Shown: one piece after another, positions 1 to 7,289 of the stretch | Layout: every line of letters starts with the position of its first letter | Numbering within the stretch: position 1 is the stretch's first letter | Assembly (NCBI RefSeq): GCF_017744135.1 | Contig: NZ_JAGHQU010000002.1 | Span: forward strand, 248,001 to 312,000 | Length of the DNA: 64,000 nt | DNA from: Endozoicomonas sp. G2_2 | GTDB taxonomy: Bacteria; Pseudomonadota; Gammaproteobacteria; Nevskiales; Salinisphaeraceae | Reading direction: 5' to 3' | The notes under the pieces: model-generated | The model's database searches: none | The model's input: the letters and a program-made list of their open reading frames with translations, nothing else | Told to the model about the DNA's origin: nothing | Position numbers and translations under genes: made by a program

Positions 1-804
1 AACGGTGTGCAGCCAGGCGTCGTTGCCGTAACGCACGCCCATCGAGACGGGGAAATCGAACATCGGGCCGTCCTCGCGCGAGAAGGGAACGACCTTGATG
101 TTTTCATTGTCCACCTGCCGGGAGTAATAACCCGCGATCGGCCCCCAGACCACGGCCACGTCGATATCGCCGTCGGCGAGGTCCTTGGTGACCATGTCGG
201 CGGGGTCAACGTCGTAGCCGCCCGACTGGGCCCGATAACTCACGATCTGGCCGATGAATCCATTCTGGATCACCCAGTCGCCCGCCGGCGAGCCGGTAAA
301 CACACCAATACGCAGGTCACGTTTGGTGTCGTCGGGCAGGGTGGTGAGGTCTTCGGGTCGCTCGACCGCGTCGAGGTCGTGACCCTTGATATAAGCCAGC
401 GCGTAGGTCGAGCGGTAGTAGGGCAACGTGCTCTTGCCGACTTCGAACCCGCTGCCGACGCTGATGATCAAATCGCAGGCATAGCGGTTTTCTTCCGGCA
501 ACCACCGCTTGAGGGTATTGCGCCCGAACCCCATCTGCTCGGGCATCCAGGTGTATTCCACCGGCACGCCGAGCTTTTCCCCGAACAGCGCGGCGATCTT
601 GTTTTCGAAGCCTTCACGCTTGTCGTTCGAAAACGGCATGTTGCTCGGGTCTGCGCATACGCGTAGCGCTTCGCTCGCGGGATTTTCGACGCGGCGGTCG
701 GCGCCTGCCGCCGGACCGGCGGCTGCGAACCAGAGCGCCGTGGCGCCGGCCATCAGGGCCAGCGCCGGTCGTGCGCGACGAATCGGATGCATGTTGAAGA
801 TCAT
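1..804 (-). CDS. xoxJ: XoxJ-like periplasmic substrate-binding protein, partial
   Basis: This minus-strand gene runs off the left edge of the window, so only its first 268 codons are visible. The start ATG overlaps the stop of the upstream SoxYZ-like gene in an ATGA arrangement, which fixes the start and implies translational coupling. The product begins with a cleavable signal peptide ending near an AAAGPAAGA stretch. The mature part opens with ALRVCADPSNMPFSN, the hallmark of the solute-binding-protein-like family associated with quinoprotein dehydrogenases (TIGR03871 type, XoxJ in methylotrophs). XoxJ is thought to help mature or activate XoxF in the periplasm rather than serve as a transporter component. 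Its place as last visible gene of the xoxF cluster supports this. The C-terminus is outside the window. Confidence 0.9.
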   Translation of the reverse strand, partial: MIFNMHPIRRARPALALMAGATALWFAAAGPAAGADRRVENPASEALRVCADPSNMPFSNDKREGFENKIAALFGEKLGVPVEYTWMPEQMGFGRNTLKRWLPEENRYACDLIISVGSGFEVGKSTLPYYRSTYALAYIKGHDLDAVERPEDLTTLPDDTKRDLRIGVFTGSPAGDWVIQNGFIGQIVSYRAQSGGYDVDPADMVTKDLADGDIDVAVVWGPIAGYYSRQVDNENIKVVPFSREDGPMFDFPVSMGVRYGNDAWLHTV

Positions 805-1673
805 GACGAGGTTCCGTTGGATTGAGACAGCCCGGCCTGTTTGTCCGGCCAGGTCTGTTTGAACTGTTGGTCCTTGTTGTCGTGAACGTGCACCGAAAGC
901 GCGCCGCGCGCGTCGTCTCGCACGTTGAATTGCAGGCTCGGGTTGGCGCTCAGCGAAAATGTCATCTGTGAATCCAGCACCAGGGCGTCGCCCTTGCGTA
1001 CGTTGATCGCATCGACGAAATGGGCGGGTTCGACAAGCCGCGTGAGCTGGTCCATCTGCAGGCCGGTGATGTTCGGGTGGCGGATCAACAGCTGCGTGCG
1101 CCGGTCGTCGCCTTCGCCCACGCGTATCTGGCGCAGGCGCATCTGCCCCATGTTCTCGCGCGCGGCATCGAGGTCGCGCCCGATCGGCGCCGAACAGCCG
1201 CCGCTGGCCTTGACGTATTTCTTGACCATATACAGCTTCTGATCGGCGGTTTCCGCGATCACGCGCATATAGGTATAGGAATTGACCCGCACCCGGGTCG
1301 CGAGCGTCGCGGATTCGGCCGCCGGGCCGAAATCGAAACGGGCCGACATCGGCACGGGATTGTTGTCGATGACCAGCCACAGGCGGCGTATGGGCGGCGC
1401 GTCTGTGCCGGCGCGTTCGTCGGTGATGGTGATCGGCACGACGGATGGATCCTCGGCGCGGTAGGGCGCATCGAGCGTGATCACATCCTCGCCGTCAGCA
1501 ATCGACCGGTCGGGGAAGTGTTCGGCGCGCAGGCTCTTCCAGGCCGCTTCGTCCTGATCCCGTCGCTGCACATCGGCTTCGGCGGGCAGCGTGAATACGG
1601 CTGCGAGCACGACCATAAAGCCCATGGCGAGCTGGCGTTGCCAGCGGGCGCAAGCGGCGCTGCGGGCTGTCAT
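801..1673 (-). CDS. Quinoprotein dehydrogenase-associated SoxYZ-like carrier protein
   Basis: The 290-residue product starts at an ATG that overlaps the stop of the preceding metallohydrolase gene (ATGA); a longer upstream reading is possible but lacks support. Residues about 1-34 look like a signal peptide. A SoxY-like domain follows and ends in a KASGGCSAPIG segment with Cys160, matching the GGC swinging-arm motif of SoxY, here internal. A SoxZ-like domain occupies roughly residues 185-285. This is the fused SoxYZ-related family found beside PQQ dehydrogenases. SoxY carries sulfur intermediates on the cysteine; the substrate carried in quinoprotein clusters is not established. It lies in a tight operon with the MBL-fold hydrolase and xoxJ, so a role in a shared periplasmic relay is inferred. 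Confidence 0.88.
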   Translation of the reverse strand: MTARSAACARWQRQLAMGFMVVLAAVFTLPAEADVQRRDQDEAAWKSLRAEHFPDRSIADGEDVITLDAPYRAEDPSVVPITITDERAGTDAPPIRRLWLVIDNNPVPMSARFDFGPAAESATLATRVRVNSYTYMRVIAETADQKLYMVKKYVKASGGCSAPIGRDLDAARENMGQMRLRQIRVGEGDDRRTQLLIRHPNITGLQMDQLTRLVEPAHFVDAINVRKGDALVLDSQMTFSLSANPSLQFNVRDDARGALSVHVHDNKDQQFKQTWPDKQAGLSQSNGTSS

Positions 1674-2602
1674 TCCCATTCCAGTTCGGTGTAGGCCGCG
1701 GTGATGTTGCGCGGATGGTAATCGTCGAAGAGAAGCCATCGATCACGCTCCGTCTGTGTCGCGTGGGTTGCGGTGTGCTGCAGGCTGTAACCCTCGGCAA
1801 TGGCTTCGCGCACGTCGTCCCGTACCGTTTCGAGATACCGTTGCTGCGGCGCCATCGCTGCCGCCAGATCGTTGCTGACCGGGCCGTGGCCGGGAATGAC
1901 GGTTGCCACTATGCGGTTTGCCGCGAAGTCGTCCATCGTCTCGAGCCAGCCGGTGATGCTGCCGTCGATCGACGGTATGCGATCGACGAACAGCAGATCG
2001 CCGGTCCAGAGTGTTCGGGTCCTGCGATCGAACACGGTGAGGTCGTTGTCGGTATGGGCGGTCGGCCCGTGTTCGAGCACGATCTCGCGCTCACCGAGAT
2101 CGAGCGTCGTCTTCTGGTCCACCTGTTGGTCCGGCATTACGAGCCACGAATTGTCTGCGTCCATTCCGATGGTGTCCGGCAGGCGATCGAGATAGCTCGC
2201 GCCGCGGGCAGCCAACGCCTGATCGAACCCGGCTGCCGCCACAAAACGTGTTCCCTCGTTCACAAAGGCGCGGTTGCCCAGAACGTGGTCGGGGTGCATG
2301 TGGGTATTGATCACGTAACACACCGGCGTAGCGGTGCGCGCTGCGATGGCCCTGCGCAACGCCGCGCCGATGCGTGGCGAGCCGCCCGTATCGACGACTG
2401 TGACGCAGTCGGTACCGACAATGAAACCGATATTGGCGATGTCGCCCTTGTTGTCACGATTGGCCTCGGCTTGCGCTCCGGTGTGAACGAACACACCGTC
2501 GGCCACTTGCGTGACCGGCAGCGGTGCGGGCGCGTCGCCGGCGAACGCCGACGACAATCCGTGCAACATGACTAGACAAACAAGCCATTGCGTGCGACGC
2601 AT
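1670..2602 (-). CDS. Quinoprotein relay system zinc metallohydrolase (MBL fold, SoxH-related)
   Basis: This 310-residue protein has an N-terminal signal peptide (about residues 1-21) and a metallo-beta-lactamase fold. The zinc-binding signature THMHPDH lies at about residues 100-106 and is followed by a later HTDND segment, a WTGD segment and IPGHGP, which supply the remaining metal ligands. It belongs to the SoxH-related hydrolases that accompany PQQ dehydrogenases and SoxYZ-like carriers. It is probably periplasmic. The natural substrate is unknown; a thioester or other adduct on the SoxYZ-like carrier is an attractive guess. The gene starts 14 nt after the cytochrome gene ends and overlaps the SoxYZ-like gene, so all are likely co-transcribed. 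Confidence 0.88.
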   Translation of the reverse strand: MRRTQWLVCLVMLHGLSSAFAGDAPAPLPVTQVADGVFVHTGAQAEANRDNKGDIANIGFIVGTDCVTVVDTGGSPRIGAALRRAIAARTATPVCYVINTHMHPDHVLGNRAFVNEGTRFVAAAGFDQALAARGASYLDRLPDTIGMDADNSWLVMPDQQVDQKTTLDLGEREIVLEHGPTAHTDNDLTVFDRRTRTLWTGDLLFVDRIPSIDGSITGWLETMDDFAANRIVATVIPGHGPVSNDLAAAMAPQQRYLETVRDDVREAIAEGYSLQHTATHATQTERDRWLLFDDYHPRNITAAYTELEWE

Positions 2603-2616
2603 GGCGCGCTCATGTC

Positions 2617-3216
2617 CTAGCCGTTGTTATCCATGCGCTGCGGCCGGCCCGCGGGCAGGGCACCATCCGAGCGGGCCTTCAGAAAAGCCCAAAGCTGCTG
2701 CATGTGGCTCATGACGTCTTCGTTCTCGGACCAGGCGGGCATCACGCTGTACTGGCCGGTCGTGGAATCAAGGCGTGTCACACCGCCGGCCACAGCTGCC
2801 GTGAAGCGACCCTGGCCCATGCCCTTGAGACGCTGCACCAGACTGGGCGCAAACGTGCTGCCTTCCGCATTCTGGGCGTGGCACTGCGCACAATGGTTGC
2901 CGAACTTCTCGTAGCCGATCATCACGGCTTCACTGACCTTGCAGCTACCCTCGCCATCGCAATCGACCTTGTAGGGGTTGCCCTCGTCATCGCCTTCGAC
3001 GGCAGCCGAGGTACTGCTCGAAGCCGAGCTGTCGTTGCTCACGGACGCTTTGCTTTCGTCTGCCTTGTCGCTATCGCTGCTGCCGTATTCGGCACCCATG
3101 CTGCTGTAATCGTTGACGATCGGTTCGTCGCCATCGGCGGCGAACGCAGCGCCGGCGAGCGACGCGGTTGCCACGGCGAACAGCACGGCGGTGATCGTCT
3201 GACGGGTTCTTGTCAT
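2617..3216 (-). CDS. xoxG: Cytochrome c, XoxG-like electron acceptor of methanol dehydrogenase
   Basis: The product is a secreted monoheme cytochrome c of about 199 residues. The ATG at 3216 sits 6 nt after GAGGAG; an ATG 6 nt upstream directly abuts the same site and is less likely. After the signal peptide (about 1-28) there is a Ser- and acid-rich low-complexity linker to about residue 75. The heme site CAQCH is at about residues 109-113, and the Met in a SVMPAW segment near residue 159 is a candidate sixth ligand. Two further cysteines (about 86 and 92) precede the heme, as in the four-cysteine methanol-metabolism cytochromes. It lies directly downstream of xoxF and is its likely electron acceptor. 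A hairpin separates the two genes, so expression may be unequal. Confidence 0.88.
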   Translation of the reverse strand: MTRTRQTITAVLFAVATASLAGAAFAADGDEPIVNDYSSMGAEYGSSDSDKADESKASVSNDSSASSSTSAAVEGDDEGNPYKVDCDGEGSCKVSEAVMIGYEKFGNHCAQCHAQNAEGSTFAPSLVQRLKGMGQGRFTAAVAGGVTRLDSTTGQYSVMPAWSENEDVMSHMQQLWAFLKARSDGALPAGRPQRMDNNG

Positions 3217-3260
3217 TTTCATCTCCTCGGTTGCACGGTGACCGCCGGATGACGGCCATG

Positions 3261-3306
3261 AAAAAGCCCGTATCCGCCGAACCTGTGGCGCAACGGATAC
3301 GGGCTT
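3261..3306 (-). terminator. Intrinsic terminator downstream of xoxF
   Basis: The arms AAGCCCGTATCCG (3264-3276) and CGGATACGGGCTT (3294-3306) are perfectly complementary over 13 bp. On the minus strand the hairpin is followed by a short U-tract. It lies between the xoxF stop and the cytochrome gene, so it should end or attenuate xoxF transcripts and set the xoxF to xoxG ratio. Confidence 0.85.
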
Positions 3307-3337
3307 CGTACGACTATTGAGTCATACTATCGGTGCG

Positions 3338-5242
3338 TTACTTCGACGCGACCTTGCTGCTGGCGTCCGCCTTCTGGGCGACGGAGTCGGGCAGGGTGAA
3401 GACCGTCAGAACGCCACCCAGCTGGGTGTAGTTCTTGAGGTCCTTGTAGCCGCCCACGGCGCCGAGGCCGGCGTTCGGGTCGGTCAGGCCGGCGGCCATG
3501 CCGATACCGGCCCAGCCACCGATACCCGAGAGCACGCCGACATACTGCTTGCCGTTGTACTTCCAGGTGTTGACGTTGCCGATGATGCCGGACGGCGTCT
3601 TGAAGCTGTACAGCTCCTCGCCCGTCTTGGAGTCGACCGCCTTGAGGTAGCCTTCGAGCGTGCCGTAGAACACGACGTCGCCCGCGGTGGCCAGGGCGCC
3701 ACTCCATACCGAGAAGCGCTCCGGAATCGACCACTTGATCTCGCCGGTGGTCGCGTCATAGGCGATGAACGTGCCCATGCGCTTGCCTTCGAACTTCTTG
3801 ACCGGGTTGGTGATCTCGTCCGGGCCGGGGTACATCGCAAGCGTGGCGCCCACATAGGGCTGGCCGGCGGTGTAATCGACCTTGGTCGGCTCGTAGTCCA
3901 TGCAGACGTGGTTGGTAGGGACGTAGAACAGACCGGTCTTCGGCGAGTAGGACGCCGGCTGCTGGTCCTTGGAGCCGAGTGCGGCCGGGCAGATGTCGGT
4001 GACGTTCTGGTCGACCTTGCCCTCGGTGGAGTACTCCGAAACCATCTGCGGACGGCCGGTCTTCATGTCGATCTTGGTCGCCCAGTTGACGGACGGATCG
4101 TACTTCTCGGCCACGAGCAGTTCGCCATTGGTGCGATCCTGCGTGTAGGCAAAGCCGTTACGGTCGAAATGCACGACCAGCTTGCGCTCCTTGCCGTCGA
4201 TTTCCTGGTCGACCAGGATCTTCTCGTTGACGCCGTCGTAATCCCATTCGTCATGGGGCGTCATCTGATAGAGCCACTTGGCCTCACCGGTGTCCGGGTT
4301 ACGGGCGAAGATGGTCATCGAGTACTTGTTGTCGCCCGGGCGCTGGGTCGGGTTCCAGGTGCCCGGGTTACCCGTGCCGTAGTACAGCAGATCGAGTTCT
4401 GGATCGTAGGTGAACCAGCCCCAGGTCGTGCCGCCACCGATCTTCCACTGGTCGCCTTCCCAGCTCTTGAGACTGCTGTCCTTGCCGACCGGCTTCTGGG
4501 TCACGGCGTCGATGGTCTTTTCGGGATCGATCAGCATCGTATCGTCGGGGCCGGTGCTGTAGGCGCGCCAAGCCATCTTGCCGTCGTCGATGTTGTACGC
4601 GGTGAGGTAGCCGCGGACGCCGAACTCGCCACCGGAAATGCCGGTGATGACCTTGTCCTTGATGACCAGCGGCGCGTTGGTCGCCGTCTGTCCCTTGCTC
4701 GGGTCACCGTTCACGGACTTCCAGGCCACCTTGCCGGTTTTCTGGTCGAGGGCGACGAGGGTGGTGTCGGCCTGCTGCAGGAAGATTTTGCCGTCGCCGT
4801 AGGCCAGGCCGCGGTTGACCGTGTCACAGCACATGACCGGAATGACCTGCGGGTTCTGCGTCGGCTCGTACTTCCACTTGATGGCGTGGGATTCGAGATC
4901 GATCGCAAAAACCTTGTTCGGGAACGGCGTGGAGATGTACATGGTGTCGCCCAGTACGAGCGGACCACCTTCATGGCCACGCAGTACGCCGGTGGAGAAC
5001 GTCCATGCCGGTGAAAGCTGGCCTGCGTTTTCGGTATTGATCTGGTCGAGTTCGCTGTAGCGCTGGCCGTTGTACTGGCCACCCCACATGATCCAGTTGC
5101 CCGGATCCTTCTGCATCTCGACCAGGTCAGAGCTCTTGGCGCTGCTGTCCTGGGCGAGAACGATACCGGAAGCCATCAGCGTGGATACGGCAACCGCTGC
5201 CGTAGCCAGGCGGAGTGCCCCCTTGGCTTGTATAGATTTCAC
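3338..5242 (-). CDS. xoxF: XoxF-type lanthanide-dependent PQQ methanol dehydrogenase
   Basis: This periplasmic quinoprotein oxidizes methanol, and probably other short alcohols or formaldehyde, and passes electrons to the downstream cytochrome. I chose the GTG at 5242 because GGAGGAG lies just upstream; an in-frame ATG further upstream adds 22 residues ahead of the signal peptide and lacks such a site. The product is about 634 residues, usual for the family, with a signal peptide ending near residue 31. Visible signatures are the vicinal disulfide Cys138-Cys139, metal ligands Glu206 and Asn292, catalytic Asp334, and Asp336 two residues later in a WDYDG motif. The extra Asp distinguishes lanthanide XoxF enzymes from calcium MxaF, which has Ala there. 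Overall sequence is closest to the XoxF5 pattern. Confidence 0.95.
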   Translation of the reverse strand: MKSIQAKGALRLATAAVAVSTLMASGIVLAQDSSAKSSDLVEMQKDPGNWIMWGGQYNGQRYSELDQINTENAGQLSPAWTFSTGVLRGHEGGPLVLGDTMYISTPFPNKVFAIDLESHAIKWKYEPTQNPQVIPVMCCDTVNRGLAYGDGKIFLQQADTTLVALDQKTGKVAWKSVNGDPSKGQTATNAPLVIKDKVITGISGGEFGVRGYLTAYNIDDGKMAWRAYSTGPDDTMLIDPEKTIDAVTQKPVGKDSSLKSWEGDQWKIGGGTTWGWFTYDPELDLLYYGTGNPGTWNPTQRPGDNKYSMTIFARNPDTGEAKWLYQMTPHDEWDYDGVNEKILVDQEIDGKERKLVVHFDRNGFAYTQDRTNGELLVAEKYDPSVNWATKIDMKTGRPQMVSEYSTEGKVDQNVTDICPAALGSKDQQPASYSPKTGLFYVPTNHVCMDYEPTKVDYTAGQPYVGATLAMYPGPDEITNPVKKFEGKRMGTFIAYDATTGEIKWSIPERFSVWSGALATAGDVVFYGTLEGYLKAVDSKTGEELYSFKTPSGIIGNVNTWKYNGKQYVGVLSGIGGWAGIGMAAGLTDPNAGLGAVGGYKDLKNYTQLGGVLTVFTLPDSVAQKADASSKVASK

Positions 5243-5688
5243 GACGTTTCTCCTCCGTCTCGTGTTTATTTGGCCTTGGCCATTTTTCTTGTTCACGCAT
5301 GGCCGCAACCGTGCTCGGGCTTGGCGAACCTGCGTCCGGTCAACCCCTCACCGTTTCGATAGCACGCGTTCGTACTACCGTCAATTGGATTACGGCTTGC
5401 TTCGACGCGCGGATGCCGAGTTTGCGGCAACGAATCAAAGTGTGCAGAACCATGCGCACCACAGCGAAGGCGCCAAGACAAGCAACCATGCGTTTTCATT
5501 GTTCTTTACGTGTCGCGCTTGGGGCCGAAGCCATATGCCAATCGAGATGGGAATTTATCGCTCAACGGCCCTAATACGACGAGATTTCGCGCGCTGCATT
5601 GCAACAACGACGGCCTGCCCGCTAGCCGATAGCGACGGGTTGGCCAATGCGCTATTGGTTGTAGGCGAACGGGCTTTTCCGGAACGCG
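5243..5688. other. Intergenic region upstream of xoxF
   Basis: No convincing gene lies in these 446 bases; the open frames crossing it have no family signature or ribosome binding site. The xoxF ribosome binding site GGAGGAG lies at the left end. The xoxF promoter should be here, but I could not assign -35 and -10 boxes with confidence. Confidence 0.5.
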
Positions 5689-6090
5689 CTAGCTGCCGGT
5701 CTGGCTGCTCTGGCTACTCTGGCCAACCCGGCTGGTATCGATCAGACAGCTATCGGCAGCTTTTGCCTTGATGCTCGCGAGCTGCGAACGGCTCTCGCGT
5801 GCGATGCTGCCTTCGCGCAGCACTTCGGGGCGCTCGCCAGCGGCGTTCTGGCCGCGTTGATACGTATCCAGCGTGACGTACTCGTCATAGGGCAGTTCAT
5901 CGGCGATGTAGTCGATGCTGCAGGCGCATTTATACAGCGTGTCGTAGTTCTTGCCGCCCAACTGATTCATGCAGTCGAACACATACTCGACCCGGGCCTG
6001 GGTCGGATAGTTATGCGCCGGCTTGTCGGCAGCGGTAGCCGCCAGGGGCAGCATCAGGCCGGCACACACAACGGGCAGGGAATATCGCAT
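5689..6090 (-). CDS. Secreted cysteine-containing protein of unknown function
   Basis: The 133-residue product has a clear signal peptide (about 1-21, ending AATAAD) and an upstream GGAGGAG. The mature protein contains a FDCMNQLGG segment, a KCACSIDYIADELPYDEY segment and a final cysteine near residue 115, giving four cysteines that could form two disulfides or bind a metal. I do not recognise a named family. It lies upstream of xoxF in the same orientation, so it may be an accessory periplasmic factor for the methanol dehydrogenase system, which is inference from context only. The C-terminal tail is rich in Ser and Gln. Confidence 0.8.
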   Translation of the reverse strand: MRYSLPVVCAGLMLPLAATAADKPAHNYPTQARVEYVFDCMNQLGGKNYDTLYKCACSIDYIADELPYDEYVTLDTYQRGQNAAGERPEVLREGSIARESRSQLASIKAKAADSCLIDTSRVGQSSQSSQTGS

Positions 6091-6447
6091 CGGGTCTCCT
6101 CCGGGCGGTTCTTGTTAGGTTCAGGAACCACAGTGCACCCAGGGTGGCTTTGCGCGCAACGCGGGTATGTGCAGCCGTGGTCGTTTCCGCGCGCACCGTT
6201 GCCGCCCCCGATACGTGGCCGTTAAATGGCGCCGTAAGTGGCGCCATGCAGGTTAAGCGCCGCCAGCCAACAGGACATTGCCACGCAAAACATATCGACA
6301 CAATAAAACGCAATTAAAAACAGTAAACTAAAACCGATGTTTAACGCGCTTAGACATCTCGAATAGCCTGTCGAGATGTGGTTACGGAACCTGATGCAAA
6401 AACCGAAAAACAATCGATAAACGGCTGATTTTTATTTCGTGTAGAGA
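6091..6447. other. AT-rich intergenic region with a palindrome
   Basis: This 357-base gap lies between the response regulator gene and the secreted-protein gene. Its right half (about 6290-6440) is distinctly AT-rich compared with the flanking genes, as expected of a promoter region for the downstream minus-strand gene. It contains the 9-bp inverted repeat listed separately. No gene is seen. Confidence 0.5.
6354..6379. promoter_or_regulatory. 9-bp inverted repeat, candidate operator
   Basis: ACATCTCGA (6354-6362) and TCGAGATGT (6371-6379) form a perfect dyad separated by 8 bases. No T-run follows on either strand, so a terminator is unlikely. Its position upstream of the secreted protein and xoxF genes, next to an orphan response regulator, suggests a regulator binding site. 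Confidence 0.45.
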
Positions 6448-7122
6448 TCAGGTCATCGACGACGGGTCGGCAAGCTGATAGCCCACGCCGTGCACGGTAC
6501 GGATCAACGATTCACCGCCGACCTCGGCCAGCAGATGGCGTAACCGATGGATATGACCGCGCAGCGCTGCCTCTGAAGCGGGCGGCGTTTCCGGCCACAC
6601 CGCGCTTTCGATCTCGTCGCGCGTAACCACGCGGGGATGCCAGCGAACGAGCAGCTCGAGAATCCGATAACTGGTCGGGGCCAGCGGCACCACCTCACCG
6701 GCGCAGTGGGCGCAGATGCTGTCGGGATCGAGTTGCAGTGACGCGCTGCAGATCGCCTGGGCCTTGCGGCGCTTGTGATACACCGCCGATTCCAGGCGCT
6801 GATAGAGATCGGGGATGGCGGCGGGCGCCAGAACGCAGTTGATCGCCAGCTCGTGCTCCACGACGGGGACGTCCGGTCCGTGGCACAGCACCAGGATCGG
6901 TGGCTGCGTCCCGAGATCGGCGCGCAAGCGCGCACAGAGCGTCGTGTCGTCCACCCGGGGCGGCGCCGGGTCGAGAATGACCGCATCGTACCGGTGCATC
7001 TCGCACAACCGTACGGCGAGGCGGCCGTCGGATGCGAAGTCCGGTTCGTGCCCGTGCTGCGAGAGGTAGTCGCCGATATCGATCGCTCGCTGATCGTCAG
7101 CTTCGATGATGAGAACGTCCAT
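6448..7122 (-). CDS. Orphan OmpR/PhoB-type response regulator
   Basis: The 224-residue protein has an N-terminal receiver (about 1-118) and a C-terminal winged-helix DNA-binding domain (about 125-220) that includes the RTVHGVGYQL wing typical of OmpR/PhoB proteins. The receiver keeps the acidic pocket (EADD near residues 7-10) and a candidate phosphoacceptor Asp51 (ILDP). The conserved Lys near the receiver C-terminus seems absent, with LAPAAI in its place. No histidine kinase gene is adjacent, so the protein may be an atypical regulator or be served by a distant kinase. Its location next to the xoxF cluster suggests control of that cluster, which is inferred. Confidence 0.88.
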   Translation of the reverse strand: MDVLIIEADDQRAIDIGDYLSQHGHEPDFASDGRLAVRLCEMHRYDAVILDPAPPRVDDTTLCARLRADLGTQPPILVLCHGPDVPVVEHELAINCVLAPAAIPDLYQRLESAVYHKRRKAQAICSASLQLDPDSICAHCAGEVVPLAPTSYRILELLVRWHPRVVTRDEIESAVWPETPPASEAALRGHIHRLRHLLAEVGGESLIRTVHGVGYQLADPSSMT

Positions 7123-7227
7123 CGCTCCGATTCGCCTTTTCCAGAATGCGCCAGCGCAACATCGGATCAGACAGTTACGGGCGGCAAAGGTTTAATCGGT
7201 CGGCGATTAATCCGCGACGGGCACGGC

Positions 7228-7258
7228 ACAAAAAAAGGGGCGGTCCGAGCCGCCCCTT
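7228..7258 (-). terminator. Intrinsic terminator of the paoABC-like operon
   Basis: GGGGCGG (7237-7243) pairs with CCGCCCC (7250-7256) around a six-base loop, and a run of seven T residues follows on the minus strand. It lies about 30 bases after the stop codon of the molybdopterin subunit gene. Confidence 0.9.
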
Positions 7259-7289
7259 GTCGCGATGCCTGGCGACGCCTGTCGATTCG

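Noticed and set aside
3317-5014. A 565-codon open frame on the plus strand across xoxF
   Set aside because: It is antisense to a gene with every family residue intact and its product is a composition-driven Val/Gly/Asp/Arg-rich string. Such frames are common opposite GC-rich genes.
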